In this document: positions 34,797-46,706 of the stretch, piece after piece | How the letters are laid out: the number at the start of each line of letters is the position of its first letter | How positions within the stretch are numbered: the stretch's first letter is position 1 | Assembly: GCF_042453785.1 (NCBI RefSeq) | Contig: NC_091664.1 | Location: forward strand, 30,800,501-30,864,500 | From: Malus domestica | Lineage: Eukaryota; Streptophyta; Magnoliopsida; Rosales; Rosaceae | Length of the DNA: 64,000 nucleotides | Reading direction: 5' to 3' | The notes under the pieces: model-generated | What the model was told of the DNA's origin: nothing | The model's database searches: none | Seen by the model: only the letters and a program-made list of their open reading frames with translations | Translations under genes and position numbers: made by a program

Positions 34797-37700
34797 ATGA
34801 ACCGTCCTCCTGCTCAATTTTCCCACCCACCCTTCACTTTCCTTCCTTCAAGTCATAATCCTAACCCCGATTACTTCCACTCTGAGCCACAAAGCACACC
34901 TCCCGGAATCCTCACTCATCCTCTGCCCCCTGATCTTTTGACCACAATCTCGTCTCTCGATAGCCTCATTTGCGAGTCTAACCAGACCCTTGACTCACTC
35001 TCCGCTCTCCTCCCTCTCGAAAACTCAAGTTACCATAATTTACATAGTGGCCTTGTCGCCTGCCCTTTCAACCCTCACCACCGTGTGCACCCTGACTCTC
35101 TTTTCTCCCACTCCCTCCACTGCCCTTCCCATCCTCACCCTCTCCAGCATGACACTCTCCCACCTCGCAACTACACCAAAACCCTCAAATCCTCTGAGCA
35201 ATCCCACACTGGAAAAAGTTTTCTTCAAACAGTTAATGGCTCAGAGGCTGACCTGTGCTTGTCGTTGGAGCAATACTATGCGGATTTCGATTCCAATTTC
35301 TTCTACAATGATTGCCCTAGTGTCGTTAACTTTTCTGCTCTGGATGGTGTCAACAGAATGTTCACACTTCCATTAATTTTGTCAGCTGAGTGTGCAAACT
35401 TTATTGGTCCAGGAGAGAGAGAGGTTATGGATTTTGACAACCAGTGGTGTAGAATTCTTCCATCTGAGTTGTGGGCTATTAAATCCGAAGTTGCGGGCTG
35501 GAATGAGTTTCCTTTTATGTACTCGTACTGTGTTCTTTGTGTCATTTTGGGGTTGGGTGTGGTTAAAGAATGTGATTTAGCCATATGGGTGATTGCAAAT
35601 TCACCACAATTTGGAGTTGTGATTGATGTGGCTATGAGGGATCATATACTTGTACTTTTCCAGTTGTGCTTGAAGGCTATTTTAAGGGAAGCTTTAAGTA
35701 AGGTAAAGAAAGGAGATCCAAAGAGTAAAAGTTTTGAGTGTCCCACTCTGGTTCAAGCTTTGAGGTGGCTGGCCTCTCAGCTTTCCATACTGTATGGTGC
35801 ACAAAATGGGAAAGTTTTTGTCATAAGCGTCCTTAAGAAATGCATATCAGATGCTGCAGTGGGCTCGTTAATTTTCCCATTGGACCAACAGGTGATAGCG
35901 TCTCCTGCTTTTGAAGGGGGTTCGTTGAATTTGGATGCCAATGGCAATGGTGTGAGGGATGCTGAAGTTATGAAACCACTAAACACAAATGATGAAGGGA
36001 ATAGCATGATGAAGGAAAACATTATCGGTAGGGTGGTATTTGTGTCCCAGGTTGCAGCAGCCGTTGCAGCATTGCATGAAAGGTCCTTGCTAGAAGAAAA
36101 AATTAAAGCACAACGGGTTTCAAACACCCTTACTAGATATCAACGGTATGCACTATGCTCAATTTCATTTTTATGTTGAGCTTGCTTTCAGGTTTACTTT
36201 TAATATGTTGAAAATCTAGTTGAAGCATAGCAGAGGGAGGTGAATAGAAACAAGTGCTAAACACGGGAGTTTGTTAGAAGAAATATTATTAGTAACTAAA
36301 AAGGCCAGGGATCTGCCAGTGCTTTGGATCTTCATAGAAACCTTTGTAAAATAGCCAGTACTTTGTTTTTGTTATTATTGGCCATTTATGCTGTTTGGAG
36401 CAAACTGTCCTTTTGCTAACATTTATTCCAACTGGGTTGTTACACTCATACAAGTCTTAGACTCTTATTCATATGGCTATTTGTCAGTTCCATATTTGAC
36501 ATATCTGTTGTTTTTGGGATTGATTATGAAATGCTAAGTTTTTCATGTACTGTCTTTCTTTGTAGGGTGGTTGATCATGACTATGTATCACAGAGAGCTC
36601 ATGAGGAACGGAAACACCGAAGTCAGTATAAACCCATTATTGACCATGATGGGATTCATCAGGAGAAATCACGTGACCAGGTACCGGATAATATCATTGT
36701 TTCAAGATAACTTAGCAGACACACGATGCTTGTTTAAAGTGATTCAGCTTATCTCTCTGCTGGGAGTCTGGATTCTTTCTTGCCATTTTAGATTAAGTAA
36801 AAGATTCTCAGAGAGATCAAAAATAATTTCAACAGTGTAGAGAGTATCCTATCATGATTAAAGATCTTGTCTTTTCTAGCGATTATTGCATTTTAAAGTA
36901 TGGTTTTAATTAGATGAAGAATAAACCTAGTAATAGCCTGAAATTCCTGAATTTGGTTCTTCTTTGTTGGTTGAACTCAAGGAAACAAACAAGACTAAGA
37001 CTAGAGAAGAGTTATTGGCAGAAGAACGAGACTACAAAAGACGAAGAATGTCATATCGTGGTAAAAAGGTGAAGGGAACACCTTTGCAGGTATGGCGCAG
37101 TTTATATTTGTGGAATGTTTATTTCTTGTTGCTTATTTTATACTACGCATATCATTTTAGTTATTCTGGCTAGTATTATTTGTGGCTTTCTTGAGTTCTT
37201 ACAAAAGAAAAACAAACAAAATATTGAAAAGGAAAAGAATTTTATGGGTACTAGACTCTAAGAAAACCTCATCAGAAGCCCTCGATGTTTGAAATTAAAC
37301 CTAGATACAAAGAATTGTCTTAAAAGGATACATTTCCACTTCTCTACCTGCTAATATATGACATTGACATTGATACTAAAGATACCACACAATAACGCAG
37401 GGAGGGTACTGAGGTGGGTAAAACATCAAGAACATTTCTTTTGAGTGTACTTATAGAAACAATGGTAATCCTTGAGTGATCTATGTTTCAAACTCGGTCA
37501 GTGGAGCTAAAAATAATTGATTTTAATATGTTGTGATTTATTGGACTGATGGTAGGAAAATAGGAATAACTAAAGAAAATCATTTTTTTTTCACTGTTGA
37601 AGCATTTACGTCTGCAGTTTTTTGCTCTTTTTATTTTATTAGCATTTAATGTTTACTTCTAAACTTTCTGAAGAAAATGAGGGATATTATAGAGGTATAC

Positions 37701-38390
37701 ATGGAGGAAATGAAGAAAGCTGGTGGGATTGAGTGCTTTGAGAATGGAACTGAAGGGAAAGGGAACATTCCATTGGAGCTACCATCAGCTCCTGACATCA
37801 CCATGGATGCTGATAAGGCAACAAAAAGAAGTTATGAGTCAGCGGCAAGTACCCCGTATCATAGCAGTAAACAGTCTCATTCTAGTGATGCTATTCGTTC
37901 TGCAACAGCCAGGGATGCTTATACTAAGGATCACGAAAAACCAAAACGTAGTCTTGAGGGACGCCATGAATATCTAGAAGATCAGAGAAGTGTCAGTAGG
38001 GACAGGCGCGATACAGAAAATCATTCGAGAAGTCCAGAAAGTCGCCGAGATCATGGATGGTCACACGGACATACTCGCAATCGCAGGGAACGAGATGATC
38101 TGGACGTGACAAAGATGAAGCATTATGAAACCAAAATGTCATCTTCTGGCATATCCAAGTTTCAAGATAGATCATCTTCTCGGTCAAGTTCTCATCTGAA
38201 ATCAAAAGTTCGAAGGGATAGATACACATATGAGAATCACAGTTCAAACTCTATGGAACAAAATACGTTTGATGATAGATATGATCCTCTGGAGCCTCAT
38301 GATATATATGAAGACGATCTCTCTACTAACAGAAAGTATGCTAGAGCAGGCAGACGTTCTGAAACAGAGAAAATTCCCGACTACCATTAG
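34797..38390 (+). CDS. U11/U12 snRNP 48 kDa protein (minor spliceosome)
   Basis: Homologue of U11-48K (SNRNP48), which helps the U11/U12 di-snRNP recognise the 5' splice site of U12-type introns in the nucleus. Exons 34797-36145, 36566-36680, 36982-37089 and 37674-38390 join in frame to 762 aa. The CHHC zinc finger is exact: C89-x5-H95-x9-H105-x3-C109. A large helical middle region follows. The third exon encodes a basic block (RDYKRRRMSYRGKK). The C-terminus is rich in Arg, Ser, Glu and Asp, as in splicing factors (HSRSPESRRDHGWSHG). A 5' UTR intron (34225-34750) and a 3' UTR intron (38410-38513) are likely. The stop lies only 19 bases before the 3' UTR junction, too close to trigger nonsense-mediated decay by the usual 50-base rule. 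The exon 4 acceptor is the least certain boundary. Confidence 0.88.
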
Positions 38391-40002
38391 AAATATGACT
38401 GCCATGTCGGTAAGTTATTCTTGATTTTTTTTTTTATGTACTTATAGTATGCTCTCACTTGAATTTGAAGGTGACATTTCTTTTGTGACATGGTTTACTG
38501 ACCAAATTTGCAGCCCGAAGTCATCAGGCTTCAGCAATTTTAACTTCACCTGTATCCTCCTTTGTATCCTTGACTGTTTTTTTATGAGCTGTTAAGCATT
38601 TAGATATTTTCAGTTGTCCTTGTTTCTTCGCTCATTCACGTTCTGAGTAGATGATAAGTTGATGGAATAGTTATATTCCCATATTCCTTATGATTTTTAC
38701 CCTCATTAGTCAAAATCATGTTATCAGTTGAGATTGTTATTTACTGCATTCCTCTTATCTGTTTTTACGTCGGTTTCAATATGATAACCCTTGCAATTGT
38801 GATGTCTCGCATTTAGCAATTGTTAGTCTAGCTAAGTGAGACAAAACACCACCACCTTATTAACTCTTCTTACATGTCAATCCTGTTTCTTTACACGCTA
38901 ACCTCGCTCTGAATTTTCTTTTGGGCCAGACCTCTCTCTGACCAAACCAAATTAAGTACATTAATGATATCGATGAACCAAGTTAATCCTGTTAACCTCT
39001 CTCTGAGAAATCTACCTGATTGTCTCACCGATTACTTCCATGTTGCGCATGTATGTGCTGCATTTTTGTCCAAGGGAATCCGATTACCCAAGTGATATAT
39101 TTTCTCTATTTCTTTGCACTTAAAGCTTCATGCATTAAAAAAGAACAGAAAAGTATACATAACATAAATCCTTTCAAAAGACCGGCTGGGTCATTGTCTG
39201 ACAGAGGGCCATGGTATCAGATCCCAATCTGCAAATAAGGGTAAACAGGTTTGTCGTTGGATTGCAAAGAATAGCATCATTGTAAATCTCTCGGCCCTTG
39301 TATTTTCGATTGGGGAAGCTTTCAACTCCTCCTCCTTCCCCCCCCCCGGCCGGTTCCTTTTTTTGTTACTTGCTTTCTACTCCAGTTTTGTAGTATACAG
39401 CATTACATGTGATGTCATGGTTGAATTTTCTGATACCCTTGTCTCTTTGCCTTGTAGATATGAAAAATGCCCCCAGCTTCTGCTAGCATGTAGAAGTTCG
39501 TGAAAGGAAGCGCGATGCTCCGAACGTCTCTGTTCTCTGGTTATGTCAACATGGAGAGTGATGACATAAGTGGATGAAGCATACTACTGGTGCCTTGACC
39601 TTCAGTTGTATGCAATGGTTTTGTTTTGCTCATGGAATGCAGTTCTCCGATGAATTGATTCAACGAGTTCTTACAAATCGGAAGCAGTGCAAGTCGGAAA
39701 CCTGGCTTCTTCTTACCTTCATTGAAATATGTAGATGGAAGAAGAATGCTTGTTATGTACTCGTCTTTTTTAATTTTGTAGAGATTATGTAAATTGCTAT
39801 TTAATTATATATTTATTAGTAAATTTGTTAAGTTTATCCAAATGGTACTTAAAATCATCTGTTCGGGCCATCTCAAGTGATGGTAATGCTCATTATCTTA
39901 CTTATTATTATTGGATAGCCACTTGTCTTGGACATTTGGGTTGAACTCCTCCAATTATACAGAGGCTTATTCTCCATGATATCGTCTGACCATCCAGTCT
40001 CA

Positions 40003-40156
40003 GTGAGAGACTTTTCAATGTGCTCGGAATACGGACACATACGTTATATTTCATTATACAAGTAGATGAATACTTTAAAAAGACTTCTCTTTCACTCTTT
40101 TATATAATAATAATAATATATGGTGTATCGATCTGTTTTTTGGACATTAAAAAAAT
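40003..40156. mobile_element. MITE, family C, degenerate copy 2
   Basis: Starts GAGAGACTTTTCAATGTGCTCGG and has a right arm TTGGACATTAAAAAAATGAG, matching the ends of the 14923-15073 and 60552-60700 elements. No clear target-site duplication remains. Confidence 0.55.
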
Positions 40157-40262
40157 GAGAATTTTAACGAAAAGCTTTCAGTACAGTTTATTACTATTCA
40201 TTTTACCTTTTATTTTATCCTTATTGTTAAAATTCAAGTATTTTCATTAGTTTTCGTTAAAA
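40156..40262. mobile_element. MITE, family D, shortened copy 2
   Basis: Contains TTTTAACGAAAAGCT, TTACTATTCATTTTACC and TTTTCATTAGTTTTCGTTAA, matching the ordered segments of the 16076-16229 element, with an internal deletion of about 45 bases. It abuts the family C copy. Confidence 0.6.
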
Positions 40263-40297
40263 AAATCTACAGTTCGTAATGTTGAGGTAGTTTAGAC

Positions 40298-40512
40298 GGA
40301 CTTGGATTCTCTGCCCTCCCAATTCGGTGCCCTCCCCATGCCCTCATGTTTGTGTGGTCGTTAAACCACGTCAATATTTTATATTACTATTTTTTTTGTC
40401 TTATTATTTTTATAAAAAACAATATAAAATGTTAGCATGGATTAACCGTGACCACACAAAACAGGAGGGCACGGAGAGGGCACCGAAATGGGAGGGCAGA
40501 GAATCCAAGTCC
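40298..40512. mobile_element. MITE, family A (MULE-like), copy 2
   Basis: 215-bp element with terminal inverted repeats of about 70 bp; both ends read GGACTTGGATTCTCTGCCCT in their own orientation. A perfect 9-bp target-site duplication, AGTTTAGAC, lies at 40289-40297 and 40513-40521. The long arms and 9-bp duplication fit a Mutator-derived MITE. It sits about 270 bases upstream of the PUB9 start codon. Confidence 0.88.
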
Positions 40513-40781
40513 AGTTTAGACGTGCTAGTTGAAAGGGAATTTTGCGTGTCACACTCCTTCCTTCTCTCTCTCATTTCAGTCAGTCGCACACAGAAAACCA
40601 AGACAAAAAGAAATCCAGGAAAACAGAGCATCGCTCTCTGTCTTTCTCTCTCTCCTTCCTTTGACTGACGAGATGATGCAGCTGCAGCTGCGGTCCACAA
40701 TTCTCGACGTCCCATTCATCTGAGACGAATAATCAGAGTAACAGCAACCACTGATCTCAATTTTTCTTCTTTCTTCCGCAA

Positions 40782-43041
40782 ATGGCCAGGAAAGGTTTCG
40801 TCTCCGGCGAGGGAACTGTGACCGAAGCCGATGCGTCCACGGCGGCTGAGAAGGCGAAGGCCGTGGAGATAAAGAAGCAGCTGGAGAGGCTGGTGAAGGC
40901 CATTGTCGACGAAGATGACTACAGGGTCGAGACAGCCGACGAGGCCATCAGAACCTTGGCTTCTTTGAAAGACCTGAAGTCCCAAAAGTCGTTCTCTTTC
41001 AAACTCGCTGAAGGCGGTAGCCATGGCGGCGGTGTTCTTGCTGCCGTTCCTAAAGAATTCAGATGTCCCATTTCCGGAGAGCTCATGGCCGACCCTGTTG
41101 TCTTGGCCACTGGCGAGGTATCAGGTTCACAAATTTACAACTTTTCTTTTCTGTATCTGTGAAAATTTTGAGGAATTCGTGACTAATTCGAATTTGCATG
41201 CAGGAATTTCGTGTTTTTAAGATTTGGGTTGTTCTTATATTGGGGATTTTCGTTTTTGCTTTCGCATCAAGATTGGTTCTTCATTTTTGGAGTTGGGATT
41301 TCAAGATTTTTTTTTGTTTTGTTTTCTGCGGTAATTTGTTGTGCAATTTCTTTGCAGTGAAACTGTTTGCTACTATGTGTTTGATATGAAGAACTGTCGG
41401 AGTTTTAATGGTCTTGTCAGTAATTTATGTTGTCATTCCTCCATTGTAATGGGAAAAGTCGAAAAATTGTTTGATCACGAGAGTAGTACTCCCAAAGGAA
41501 ACTTCTGTAGTTTTTCTTTTGATATATGTGTTTGTATTGTATATATATACATATGCACACACACATATGTATGTTATTCGTTTATCTCCGCGAATGCTAC
41601 ACACACATATGTATGCTGTGCGTTTATCTCCGCGAAATGCTGGTATTGATCGAATAGGGATTTACTGCTTCAACTGAACTTCTGAGATGAGCTGTGATTA
41701 TAAAACCTCAATGAGTAATTTGTTCATTGCATATACAAAGTAGGTATAGAAACAGTTATTTACTTGCGTTTTGTAGCGTTTATGAATTATTTAGGATCAG
41801 ATCACCGCTCCTGCAAATATGGTAGCATCGCTAGCATCCTCCTTGACCGTATGATCTTAGAATTCGTGTATCTGTCAGATGTTTTGAGTTCACGCCTTTG
41901 GTTGGTAGCACCTTGAATTCATGCAGTTTCTAATGTTTTACATATCTTTATTGGATTACAGACTTTTGATCGACCATTCGTTCAGAGGTGGTTGAACGAA
42001 GGCCACAGAACGTGCCCTCAAACAAACCAAGTCATCTCTCATACTGTCCTTACCCCTAATCACCTGGTTCGAGAAATGATTTCACAATGGTGCAGGGAGC
42101 GTGAAATTGAGCTTCCGAAACCTGTTCAGGATATTGATGAGCAACTTGTCACCAATGCAGACCGAGGATATCTGAATTCACTGCTTGAGAAGATGTCATC
42201 ATCTCTATCTGATCAGAAAGCAGCAGCAAAAGAGCTTCGACTGCTAACAAAGCGAAGTTCATCATTTCGGGCACTTTTTGGCGAGTCTACCGAGACCATT
42301 CCGCAATTGCTCAATCCACTTTCACTGGGACAGGTTGATGCTCATCCTGATCTTCAAGAAGATCTGATCACCACACTACTAAACCTCTCAATTCATGACA
42401 ATAACAAAAGATTAGTTGCAGAGAACGCTTCAGTCATCTGTCTGCTTATTGAATCCTTAATATCTGGAACTGTTCAAACAAGAAGCAATGCTGCTGCAAC
42501 TTTCTTCACACTATCAGCAATTGAATCCAACAAGATTACTATTGGAGCATCAGGTGCTATAAAGCCTTTGATTGACCTGTTAGATGAGGGGCATCCATTA
42601 GCAATGAAGGATGCTGCTTCGGCGGTATTCAGCCTGTGTACTGTCCTTGAAAATAAGGGAAGGGCCGTCAATGCTGGAGCAGTCAGGGTGATTCTGAAGA
42701 AGATTATGGATCGTGTTTTAGTTGCAGAGTTGTTAGCTATACTTGCAATGCTATCCAGCCATCACAGAGCTGTTCAGGAAATGTGTGAGCTTGGCGCTGT
42801 GCCTTGCTTGATTGGCATCACAAGGGAGAGCGACTGCGAGCGCAGCAAGGAGAACTGTGTCGCAATCCTTTACACAATCTGTTTTGCTGACCGGACCAAA
42901 CTGAAGGAAATTAAGGAAGAGGAAATGCTTAATGGTACATTTTCTAGACTTGTACAAACCGGCACTTCGAGGGCGAAGAGAAAGGCCAGCGGAATTCTTG
43001 AAAGGCTGAATAGGACCGGTTCAATAACGCACACTGCTTGA
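40782..43041 (+). CDS. PUB9: U-box/ARM repeat E3 ubiquitin ligase PUB9
   Basis: Plant U-box E3 ligase with armadillo repeats, which passes ubiquitin from an E2 to substrates bound by the ARM domain. Exons 40782-41117 and 41962-43041 join in phase 0 to 471 aa; Arabidopsis PUB9 is about 460. The U-box spans residues 88-160, with EFRCPISGELMADPVVLATG, then FDRPFVQRWLNEGHRTCPQT; the intron splits it at ATGE|TFDR. ARM repeats fill roughly residues 180-460, for example NAAATFFTLSAIESNKITIG. The C-terminus GTSRAKRKASGILERL is typical of PUB9 (At3g07360). The start is set by the first ATG of the open frame. Three MITEs lie immediately upstream. The 844-base intron contains a local tandem duplication around ACACACATATGTATG (41559-41640). 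Confidence 0.93.
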
Positions 43042-46000
43042 CAGAAATCGAACTTTTCTTCTCTTTTTTCTCCCCCAAGAAGGTATTACCCTATCACACC
43101 CCATGTAAATGTCGTATATTTCGTACTATACTCCACCTGTACACAGAAAAGAGCTCACAGATTTGTACACATTACTTGAAATTTTCCTAGGCAAAGTTTT
43201 GGTCCATAAGATTTTAGTCCATTTCTAGACATGTAAGGGCCATTGGAATTTCACCTCTCTTTGATGGCAAAAGAAATCACAACTAGTACATATCGTTTCT
43301 GTGTGTTTTCCGGCTCATTTTCCGATTCTCGGGTAGAAACGGTGGTATATCACAATGTTCATATCTCTCTCGTCACGTGTTACATTGTCAGGTTTGTGCC
43401 TCTTTGAAATGCCATCATAAATATAATGTTTCTTTTGGATTTTGTGATTGAATGGTGATTAATTGTAGGGCCTCCATAGTTTCTTCCACCCTAATATTTT
43501 AAGTGCGTCGGCAGGCTGCTTAATTTCCGACGTCTTTTCTTTTTTAATACAATACTTAAGCACTGGATTAAGTCGTTAAACCATAATTATGTTCGATAAC
43601 GACATGTTTAGTGGGCACTAATAGGATTTACGAACTTTAATAATAAAAAATAAAAATAAAAAGGAAAGAAAAATGCAAACCACAGTTCACTACAAGCCAT
43701 TATAAACCCTAGAGGACAACTCACATCATGCAGCATTTGATGGTGCCATTTTCTGGTCCTACTCCTATGTCCTATCCACAAACATTCCTATCCACAAACA
43801 TTCGTCAAGAATCTCTCAATATTTTTGTACCAAAAAGATACCCATGATATTTGAAAGCCGTGGGTTTAGATTCGAAGGTGTTGTCTAATTAGGGTGGTAC
43901 TCAGATCAAGTAAGATCGCATCGAGTTGAGTGTGACCAAACTATAGAGTTTTCTTCTTTTTGTAAAGTGCCCTACAGATAAGGTAGTCGAAAACCATCTA
44001 CGAACTGTCAAAACATCATTTCTTTTTTCGTTTCTATTATTTTTTGCTTTCGGTTGAGTGAGGGAGTGTGGTCCTAAGGGCTAAAACCTTGAAGGAGGGG
44101 GGTGCTGGGGCGAGCAACTTTAGGGGTTTGACAAGTAATACCATAGATCCCTTATCTGGTGTCTTTTTTTGCCTCCAAAATATGGACTTTGGAAAATAAC
44201 AAAAACCATGGACTCCTGCATGTCAAAAAAGTAAATGCGAAAACCATATCTCCGATTTCCAAACAAAGAAAAACAAGAAAATAGTGGTGCACGCAAAGAA
44301 CCCCTTCAAATTACTTTCTTATCCAGCAAGTTTGCACGTATGCGCATGAGACGAGAAAATCTTGAACGTGACTGGAAATATATCATTGTTTGTGTATGTA
44401 TTATGTGATTAGATTGCGATAAGTGAGATATTATATGAAAATATATTTCTAGTTAGAAGGTAGAACCTCTCGTGGAAGACATGACATCGTGATTTATATA
44501 GTAGTCTGTAGCTAAATTCGTATACAAAATAGACAATGGCATCTCAAAGTTTCTTCAATTGCTCAACTACCAACAAGCTTTCTGTAAAAAAGAAAAGTAT
44601 TGCCTGCTAAATGAAATTCTTACATACAACGAGGAATATATTTTATGAGTGTACATCACTCATTGTGTAAGAAGATATATCCCCGGTAACACTAAAGAAT
44701 CTCTACAGGTATTGTGTTCTTGAGAAAACAGGTTGAGTGAAGATTATTGTATACCAATAAGGATATATTATTGGTGACACGAGAGAATCTCTGTAGGCCT
44801 TGAGCCCTTAAGGACGGGCTTCTATAAGGATGCAACAGTTGAAGGGCTAAGCTCAGTACAATTCAATTGGGTAGAAAGGTATCTGGAACACAAAGCCGAA
44901 GACAAGAAAAAGGAAGCCCAAGTCTGTTTTGGGGCTCCATCTAAAGATTCTTCCATAGAATGCCCAAAAGTGGGCAGCCACAGAAACATCAGACCCACAG
45001 TGGAGATCTCCAGAAGTCTACAAAACAGCAGAAAGTGAAGAAAATATTCGTAATGTGAAAATGTGAGTTAGATTGGTTGATCACGATAATAGTATGATCG
45101 TCTACTTACACTCAATTTCAAATCCCTTTTTTAATTACAAAAATGGTTTAGAATATCTCTTTGTTAAGAGAAACTCTCAGGGACTGACATCTACCAGCTG
45201 GAAGTGGCAATGATCAATGAGGGCCATGCCACGACTAATGATTATAAATCGAAGGGTTAACTGCATTTACATCATAAGGTTTGAGTCATTTGCAAAATCA
45301 GCCACAAAGTTTCAATTTTTGCATTTTACACCTAGTGATTCCTGAATTGGACCAATTTAACCTCTTCGTTAATTTCATTAATTAATTAGACGTTAAGTGG
45401 CCTTTTAAGCACATGTTGACTGTCAATTTTATAAAAGGATTAAAAGAGTAAAGTAATAAACATTGAAATTAACAATCAATGAGTGCTTAAAATGTAGGTC
45501 AAGTATATGCTGTATCAGTACGTAACGTCTAGTTATACAATAAAACTATCGGATAGGTTAAATTAGCGCAATTTAAAATCCACATGGTGTAAAATGCAAA
45601 AATTAAAACCTGCGGCTTCTTTGACAAATGACCCTCAACCCTTGTGGTCTAAAACTCAGTTATCATATATCGGTAATTGTATTTATTTTCATTGTTTTAT
45701 CAATTCAGTAATTGTATTTATTTTCATTGTTTTATGCCTTCTGCCAATTTGTATGTTGATATCATATATCGGTATTTTTGGTTGTCGAATCATTGTTTGT
45801 TAAATTCTTGGTCGCACATCCAACTCTTTAATACTTGTCATATGCCAAAGTACAGTAGAATGCATAAAAAACTAGTTGGTTTATAAACTCGGATATTTTG
45901 CAAATTTTCATTTCTTAACTACAAAACATATAGATAACAAAGTTACAAATGAGGGGAAGATTAAATAAGAAAGTCACAAATGTGGCACTAACATCTAATC

Positions 46001-46706
46001 TTCATCTCAATCATAAATTTGGTTCCATCTTAGTTAGATACAAGTACAACAACTAACACACGTTGAAGAAAACAACACACAGAAAAATAACCAAGGCACT
46101 GAGTTTTTCTTGTCTACTAGGCATTCTAATTCCTATGAGTTTTGAGACCCCTTTTGCTTCACGATGCACAAGCAGGCACCAAGCAAGCAAACATTCTCAG
46201 CATTTTCTTCTGCAAAAAAAATAAAAATAAAAATAAAAAAAATAAAAACTAAACTAAAAAAATTAATCGAACGGGTAAGTAAAACAGTAAAGGTGACCAG
46301 ATATTGACGGTCATTTCAAGTGCCCCCAAAGTGTTAAAAATTAAAGTAGAAAGTCAAATCATTATGCATGATAGTTTGGAATTTAAGATCATTGGAGGTC
46401 ATATTTTCCAACTGATCATGTGAAAATTGAATTTCAGTACCATGTTGAAAATTGAAACCCTACAATGTCCCCAAGTAAAGCTGTCCTGCACAATGTTTCA
46501 TGAAAATTCTAATGTGATTCGGTGTATAGAGTTTTATATCATTTTTGCGGTATAAAATGCTTTTGAAAAAAAAAAAAAAATACGTTTCGGTGAATAGAAA
46601 TCCATATCATGTTTTCATTTGTGAGTAAAAACTTTCATGCAAGTTTCACAAAAAAATTTCTATGGCCTAAATTAAAACAAAAACAAATAAAATGTGGAAA
46701 TTTAGT
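43042..46706. other. Intergenic region between PUB9 and the NOI gene
   Basis: No gene recognised. It contains the PUB9 3' UTR, a diverged direct repeat (GATATATCCCCGGTAACAC near 44672 and GATATATTATTGGTGACAC near 44763), an inverted-repeat element at 45252-45643, and a tandem duplication of GTAATTGTATTTATTTTCAT (45671 and 45709). The stretch at 44820-45010 is GC-richer but has no readable domain. The 3' UTR of the minus-strand NOI gene lies just below 46707. Confidence 0.5.
45252..45643. mobile_element. Long inverted-repeat (foldback) element
   Basis: The left arm, AAGGGTTAACTGCATTTACA continuing through CAATTTTTGCATTTTACACC, has its reverse complement at the right end (GGTGTAAAATGCAAAAATTA ... 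CCCTCAACCCTT). The arms are about 70-80 bp and imperfect. The ends were fixed only by arm similarity, with no target-site duplication found. Confidence 0.6.

Larger units (their letters stand above)
38391..40781. other. Intergenic region between U11-48K and PUB9
   Basis: Begins with the U11-48K 3' UTR, probably spliced at 38410-38513. The middle part has short ORFs without domains and a C-run near 39340. The last 0.8 kb carries three MITEs in a row (40003-40156, 40156-40262, 40298-40512) and the 5' leader of PUB9. Confidence 0.55.

Noticed and set aside
38391-39800. Separate small gene between U11-48K and PUB9
   Set aside because: ORFs are under 80 codons without domains or consistent splice signals; 3' UTR and intergenic DNA explain them.
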